Part shown: piece by piece, positions 59,620-64,000 of the stretch
How positions within the stretch are numbered: the stretch's first letter is position 1
How the letters are laid out: each line of letters opens with the position of its first letter
Origin: Allium sativum
Lineage: Eukaryota; Streptophyta; Magnoliopsida; Asparagales; Amaryllidaceae
DNA: 64,000 nt
Reading direction: 5' to 3'
NCBI GenBank assembly: GCA_030737875.1
Contig: CM060910.1
Span: forward strand, 611,457,303 to 611,521,302
The notes under the pieces: generated by a model
Told to the model about the DNA's origin: nothing
Database searches by the model: none
What the model saw: only the letters and a program-made list of their open reading frames with translations
Made by a program: the position numbers and the translations under genes

Positions 59620-61224
59620 ATGTCTGGAGACCTTAACCTTCCGGAAGGAGTGCCGATTCCCGGCTGGTTTAGGAGGTACTTAGAAGCAAGGGCCAATGAC
59701 GCGGGCCCAGCAGACATCCCTCCTCCAGTGGCCGCGGTTCCTCCTCCGCCTCCTCTTGGAAATGCCTTTGCAAAAACATGTAGAGACTTCAAGGCTATGG
59801 GTGGAAAAGACTTTTATGGGACAGAATCTTTTGTTGAAGCAAGGAACTGGTTAAAGGAGACTGAGGATTTGTTTGTCATCTTCGGAGTGGATGACAGGAA
59901 AAAGATACAACTTGCGGTGTGGTTACTTAAGGATGAAGCTTCCTATTGGTGGGAAGTTACTAATGCTCATAGGGCGGTGGAAACATGGGAAGACTTCAGG
60001 ACAAGGTTTGAGATGAAATTCCACTCCCAAGCCGAAAGAAGCCTGCAAATGGAAAAGTTTCTAACTCTGAAATAGGGAAGCATGACGATCAGGGAATATG
60101 TTAATCAGTTTAATTAGCTGGCCAGATTTGGGCTAGACTTAGTAAACACCCAACACAAGAAGGCACTTCTCTTCGTCAAGGGTTTGAATGAGCCTCTACA
60201 CAGCCTTGCCATGACCCATGTATCCACGAGTGCGAGTTATGAAAGCCTGGTGGACATGGCGTTGCTACACGAGGAAGACCACGACAAGAAAGAAACTAAG
60301 GGGGAAGAGAAGAAAGAAGGTCTACAAGCAAAGAAAACAGACTTCAAGAAAGGAGGGAAGAACAATAAGCCCCGTGAGAAGAGAAGGTGCAATTTCTGTG
60401 GCATTGTGGGCCATATATCAAAAGACTGCCGGAAAAGGAAGGCGAAGATGGGTGGCTGCTTCCATTGTGGAGAAACTGGACACCAAGCTAAGGACTGCCA
60501 AAAGATGAAAGGGCAGGGACAGAAAGCAGGGTCCACTTCAGGGGGTCAGGTTCATGCGCTAGTGGCACCTCAGCAGGAACGAGGTAGTAATATTTCTGTA
60601 GAAAGTGTAGTCTATCTTTATGGTCATCCAGTTCGTACACTTTTTGACTCTGGCGCATCACACTCTTTTATTTCATCTGCCTTCGTAGAATCTCTGCATC
60701 TAGACACTAGTATGGTAGAAGATCCCTTAGTAGTTTCAAATCCAATTGGGGGCTCCGCTTACTTGTCAATGGTTTGTTTGGGTTTGAAAATCTCTATTCT
60801 CAGCGTTGAGTTTAGTTGTAGTGCTTTTGTTTTGGGCTTCTCGGGATATGGTTTGATTTTAGGCATGGACCGGTTATCCAGTAATAGTGCCATTCTTGAC
60901 TGTGAGAAAAGATTAGTTAGACTCTTGACTCGGCTTGGTAACACTCTAGAAATTTCTTGTAATCCCTTGAATGTTGTTATGCTTAGTTATCTAGAGTCGC
61001 TTGATGCTTCTGATGATAATTTGCAATCAGTAAGAGTAGTCCGGGAATATCCGGATGTCTTTGAGGAAGTGAAAGGCTTACCTCCGAGGCGGGAAATAGA
61101 CTTCCGCATATATCTTGTGGATAACGCAAAGCCTGTAGCTTTACCTGTCAGACACATGGCTCCAAGGGAGAGAAAGGAGCTCAGTAAGCAGGTTAAAGAA
61201 CTTCTCGAAAAGGGGTTCATTTGA
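59620..61224 (+). pseudogene. Gypsy gag, protease and start of pol; three in-frame stops
   Basis: The start at 59620 (MSGDLNLPEGVPIPGWF) is chosen because it is the first Met after the PBS in frame with gag; the longer upstream opening has no similarity. Capsid: DFKAMGGKDFYGTE and EASYWWEVTNAHRAVETW. One frame runs to 61224 but with TAG at 60073 and at 60115, both where Gln is expected, and TGA at 61222 where Arg is expected. Two CCHC knuckles, CNFCGIVGHISKDC and CFHCGETGHQAKDC (about 60388-60500), precede the protease LFDSGASHSFI (about 60640-60675), whose Asp is intact. The frame then enters RT with YPDVFEEVKGLPPRREIDF. Confidence 0.92.
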
Positions 61225-61936
61225 CGAAGCATTTCGGAATGGGGTGCTCCAGTGGTGTTCGCAACCAAAGCAAACGGTTCGCTTTGCCTTTGCGTCGACT
61301 ATAGGGAGTTAAACAAATTAACCAAGAAAAATAGGCACCCTCTTCCCCGAATCGACAATTTGTTTGATCAGCTTGTAGGTGCGACGGTCTTCTCCCAACT
61401 TGATCTAGCAACTGGGTTCCATCAGCTAAGAGTAGCTGAAGACAACATTGATTAAGACAACGTTCAGAACCCCAGACGGTTTCTTCGAGTGGCTTGTCAT
61501 GCCTTTCGGCTTGACAAATGCACCCGCTTATTTCGTAGACCTAATGAGCAGGGTGTTCAGAGAATTCCTCAACGAATTTGTGGTTGTCTTCGTAGATGAT
61601 ATCTTAATCTTCTCAAAGCGTGAGGAAGAACATGCTCAGCGTCTGAAAGAAATCATGGATACTCTCCGTGCACATCAACTAAAAGCCAAATTCTCCAAGT
61701 GTCACTTCTGGAGAAAAGAAGTAAGGTTTCTTGGACATATAGTGTCCAAAGAAGGGTTGGCTGTGGACCCCACGAAAGTGGTGGCAGTACAAGATTGGAA
61801 GACACCAAGAAATGCAACCGAAGTTCGAAGCTTTCTTGGGCTAGCCGGTTTTTATCGAAAGTTTATTAGAGATTTCACGAAAATCTGAGCCCCACTCACA
61901 AGGCTAACAAAGAAGAATCTGGCGTTCGCTTGGGAT
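61225..61936 (+). pseudogene. Gypsy reverse transcriptase core
   Basis: CVDYRELNKLTKKNRHPLPRID and FSQLDLATGFHQL (61286-61435) are followed by a one-base insertion near 61453. The next frame then carries [22 protein letters not shown] and the catalytic [11 protein letters not shown] (about 61585-61620), with [10 protein letters not shown] and [19 protein letters not shown] at 61886-61888 precedes the RNase H frame. Catalytic residues are intact. Apart from the stops and the shift the domain is well preserved. Confidence 0.93.
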
Positions 61937-63781
61937 TTGGACTGTGACATTGCTTTCCAGCGATTAAAAAGGGCTCTCACAACAGCCCCAGTTCTGACCT
62001 TGCCAGATGGAAGAAAAATGTTCACAGTATACACGGATGCATGTGGAACGGGACTAGGCGCTGTTCTAATGCAAAAAGGAAGGGTAGTAGCTTATGGCGG
62101 AAGACAATTGAAAGTTCATGAAAAGAACTACCCAACCCACGATCTTGAGTTGGCCGCCATCGTCTTTGCACTTAAGTCTTGGCGCCATTATCTCCTAGGT
62201 GAGAAGTTTGAATTATACACTAACCATAAATTGTTGAAATATCTCTTCTCCCAGAAGGATCTTAACTTGAGGCAGCAAAGGTGGATGGAGTTTCTTGCCT
62301 CATATGATTTTGAAATTTCCTATACTCCCGGAAAAGGCAACGTGGTAGCAGATGCGTTGAGCCGAAAGAAACTGACCCTAAGCCCTCTCTTTGTGGAAAG
62401 GCAAAACTTGGAGTATATAGCTAGTTTTAGCTTTAGACCCTCCTCGGATTTTGTACCGGGTTTGTTATCATCTCTCGTAGTACGCCCCACTCTCTTAGGC
62501 TCAATAGGGACAGCACAACGTGAAGACCCTCAGCTTGTTGATGTGATTGATAAACTTATTAGGGGTGAGACTTCTAGTCACCTCAGTAGATACGCCATCG
62601 ATGATAAGGGTTGGCTGAGACGAGATGGAAGATTATGCGTCCCACAAGCAAGGGAGTTAACAAAGAAGGTTCTCGAGGAAGCGCATCATTCCAAGATGAC
62701 TATACACCCTGGCGGTGGTAAGATGTACAAGGATATAAAAAGGACTTTCTTTTGGAGCGGCATGAAGCAAGACGTGGCAGATTTCGTTTCTAAGTGCATG
62801 ACCTGCCAACTGGTCAAGGCGAAACAAAAGAAGCCTGCAGGACTACTTCACCCTCTAGAGGTCCCACAGTGGAAGTGGGATAGCATTTCAATGGACTTCA
62901 TTGATGGACTGCCTAGGTCGAGAAGAGGCAACACTAGCATTTGGGTAATAGTGGATAGGCTTACTAAAAGCGCCCACTTTATACCTATCAAGGGTAGAAG
63001 GACTGCCTCATCTCTAGCATCTCTTTATCTCAAGGAAATAGTTCGACTCCATGGGGTACCCTCCAGCATTGTTAGTGACCGAGACCCTATCTTCACAAGT
63101 GAGTTTTGGCGGAGTCTGCAAGAAACTGTAGGCACACAACTATGTTTGAGCACGGCCTATCACCCCCAAACAGATGGCCAGACGGAAAGGGTGAATAGAG
63201 TTTTAGACGATCTTTTAAGACTTTGCGTTCTTGACTTTGGAGGGACGTGGGAGGATCACCTTCCTTTAGTGGAATTTGCCTACAACAACAGCTACCAAGC
63301 TACCATCGGCATGGCACCCTTCGAAGCCTTGTATGGAAGACCGTGCAAATCACCAACTTGTTGGTGGGAGTCTATAGATAAGCTTATACTTGGGCCAGAC
63401 ATGATTCGAGAAACTTCGGAGAAAGTGGACTTGATACGTAGGAGAATGAAGACAACCCAAGACAGACAGAAATATTATGCCGACAAAAGAAGGACCGACC
63501 TTGAGTTTGAGGTTGGGGACAGGGTTTTCCTTAAGGTGTCACCTTTAAGGAACGTCATTCGTTTTGGATCCGCAGGAAAGCTAGCACCAAGATTTGTAGG
63601 ACCGTTTCCTATCATCGAGAAGGTTGGAAAGATGGACTATAGATTAAAGCTACCCGAGAGACTGGCAGGAATTCACAACGTCTTTCACGTTTCTCATCTC
63701 CCGAAATGTCTACATGAATCAGCGGAAGTGGTGGAGCCAAGCATTCTAGAAGAAGCCGAGTGGAACGCAAAGCAACTGTGA
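61937..63781 (+). CDS. Gypsy RNase H and integrase, open 614-codon segment
   Basis: This is an internal polyprotein segment, not a separately started gene. RNase [18 protein letters not shown] (residues about 32-48), DLELAAIVFALKSWRHYLLG and VADALSRKK (about 141-149). Integrase zinc domain: HHSKMTIHPGGGKMY and CMTCQLVK (about 250-295). DDE core: SMDFIDGL, VSDRDPIF and GQTERVNRV, all three acidic positions present. The linker FEVGDRVFLKVSP and LAPRFVGPFPI leads to HNVFHVSHLPKC, typical of Gypsy integrases just before a chromodomain. A lost G near 63762 shifts the frame, so this frame ends early at 63781. Confidence 0.93.
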   Translation: MDCDIAFQRLKRALTTAPVLTLPDGRKMFTVYTDACGTGLGAVLMQKGRVVAYGGRQLKVHEKNYPTHDLELAAIVFALKSWRHYLLGEKFELYTNHKLLKYLFSQKDLNLRQQRWMEFLASYDFEISYTPGKGNVVADALSRKKLTLSPLFVERQNLEYIASFSFRPSSDFVPGLLSSLVVRPTLLGSIGTAQREDPQLVDVIDKLIRGETSSHLSRYAIDDKGWLRRDGRLCVPQARELTKKVLEEAHHSKMTIHPGGGKMYKDIKRTFFWSGMKQDVADFVSKCMTCQLVKAKQKKPAGLLHPLEVPQWKWDSISMDFIDGLPRSRRGNTSIWVIVDRLTKSAHFIPIKGRRTASSLASLYLKEIVRLHGVPSSIVSDRDPIFTSEFWRSLQETVGTQLCLSTAYHPQTDGQTERVNRVLDDLLRLCVLDFGGTWEDHLPLVEFAYNNSYQATIGMAPFEALYGRPCKSPTCWWESIDKLILGPDMIRETSEKVDLIRRRMKTTQDRQKYYADKRRTDLEFEVGDRVFLKVSPLRNVIRFGSAGKLAPRFVGPFPIIEKVGKMDYRLKLPERLAGIHNVFHVSHLPKCLHESAEVVEPSILEEAEWNAKQL

Positions 63782-63987
63782 GGAGTGTTCCAACCCACAT
63801 CATAGGAACTGAAGTGAAAAAGCTACGCAACCGCGAAGTCAAACTCGTTAAAGCTCAGTGGAGCGACGCCGAGGAAGACGCGACTTGGGAAACTGAGGAC
63901 AGAATATGCGCTGCCTACCCTCTTCTTTTTGAGGGTACATCTTTGACCTCTCTTTTTCTTAAGTTGTGCTTGTATCTATCTTTTTAG
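63760..63987 (+). pseudogene. Chromodomain-like C-terminus of Gypsy integrase
   Basis: In the frame after the shift: VRSVPTHIIGTEVKKLRNREVKL, then VKAQWSDAEEDATWETED and YPLLF. The VKxxWxxxxxxxxTWE pattern is the chromodomain of Tekay-type chromoviruses, thought to steer insertion to particular chromatin. The same block occurs in the older element near 28950-29080. Confidence 0.85.
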
Positions 63988-64000
63988 GTATATCTCCTCG

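Larger units (their letters stand above)
56391..64000 (+). mobile_element. Ty3/Gypsy Tekay-like chromovirus, 3' end outside the window
   Basis: A 3040-bp LTR (56391-59430) starts TGTAACACCCCG and ends TGTTTCA. It is followed by a tRNA-iMet PBS and then gag, protease, RT, RNase H, integrase and a chromodomain-like end in Gypsy order. Four stops and two or three frameshifts break the polyprotein. It inserted into the minus-strand LINE at 56390. It is the better preserved relative of the element at 25964-40345. Confidence 0.95.

Overview
The window is AT-rich nuclear DNA of a flowering plant, probably a eudicot. It is built almost entirely of transposable elements, many of them nested. Plant hallmarks are Ty1/Copia and Ty3/Gypsy elements primed by initiator tRNA-Met, CACTA/En-Spm remnants, Stowaway-, hAT- and Mutator-type MITEs, a DUF4283 LINE-type ORF, and fragments of plant genes (S-adenosylmethionine decarboxylase, carotenoid cleavage dioxygenase, PPR). 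I see no intact host gene, rRNA, tRNA or CRISPR array.

Left third (1-16.9 kb). This part holds a minus-strand CACTA tnp2 relic (about 0.56-1.64 kb), a Stowaway MITE with perfect 30-bp inverted repeats (3924-4311), and a LINE-type relic that keeps a DUF4283 ORF1-like region but no reverse transcriptase (about 5.0-7.16 kb). It also holds a decayed minus-strand Copia element with most of its integrase deleted (8848-12816). Next come a GATCGG-rich stretch, four hairpin units, a low-complexity tract made of AAATTTGAA-like words, and small elements flanked by (TA)n.

Middle (16.9-40.6 kb). An intron-containing Ptta/En-Spm-type (Transposase_24-like) gene runs on the plus strand, split by two full LTR retrotransposons. 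A TNT1-like Copia (19821-25753, duplication ACAAC) sits in an intron. A Tekay-like Gypsy (25964-40345, duplication GATTG) sits in the last coding exon. The Gypsy element was itself hit twice. A non-autonomous CACTA (31845-34093, duplication TTC) lies between protease and RT. A gag-only Copia-type element carrying a carotenoid cleavage dioxygenase fragment (37282-39411, duplication CAATC) lies in its right LTR.

Right of this (40.6-51.7 kb). A PPR-like fragment, an unrecognised short ORF and a SAMDC pseudogene lie between the end of the transposase-like gene and a CACTA-type terminus at 51723, so one large gene-capturing CACTA is possible but unproven. The SAMDC copy is broken by a small Mutator-type MITE and by a Copia element (43582-49629), which itself holds a hAT-type MITE (44519-45127). 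Two more Mutator-type MITEs with exact 9-bp duplications lie at 41611-41800 and 50422-50607.

Right end (51.7-64 kb). After about 3.8 kb with no recognisable gene (one LTR-like promoter segment near 54.4 kb) comes a LINE 3' end on the minus strand. A second Tekay-like Gypsy on the plus strand interrupts it (LTR from 56391). Its long LTR, PBS and nearly complete gag-pol are present; its 3' LTR lies beyond the window. The most unusual signal is in the TNT1-like Copia: no tRNA primer site, a 21-nt leader, and two crossing perfect inverted repeats (11 and 12 bp) joining the LTR end to the PBS position and the gag start codon.
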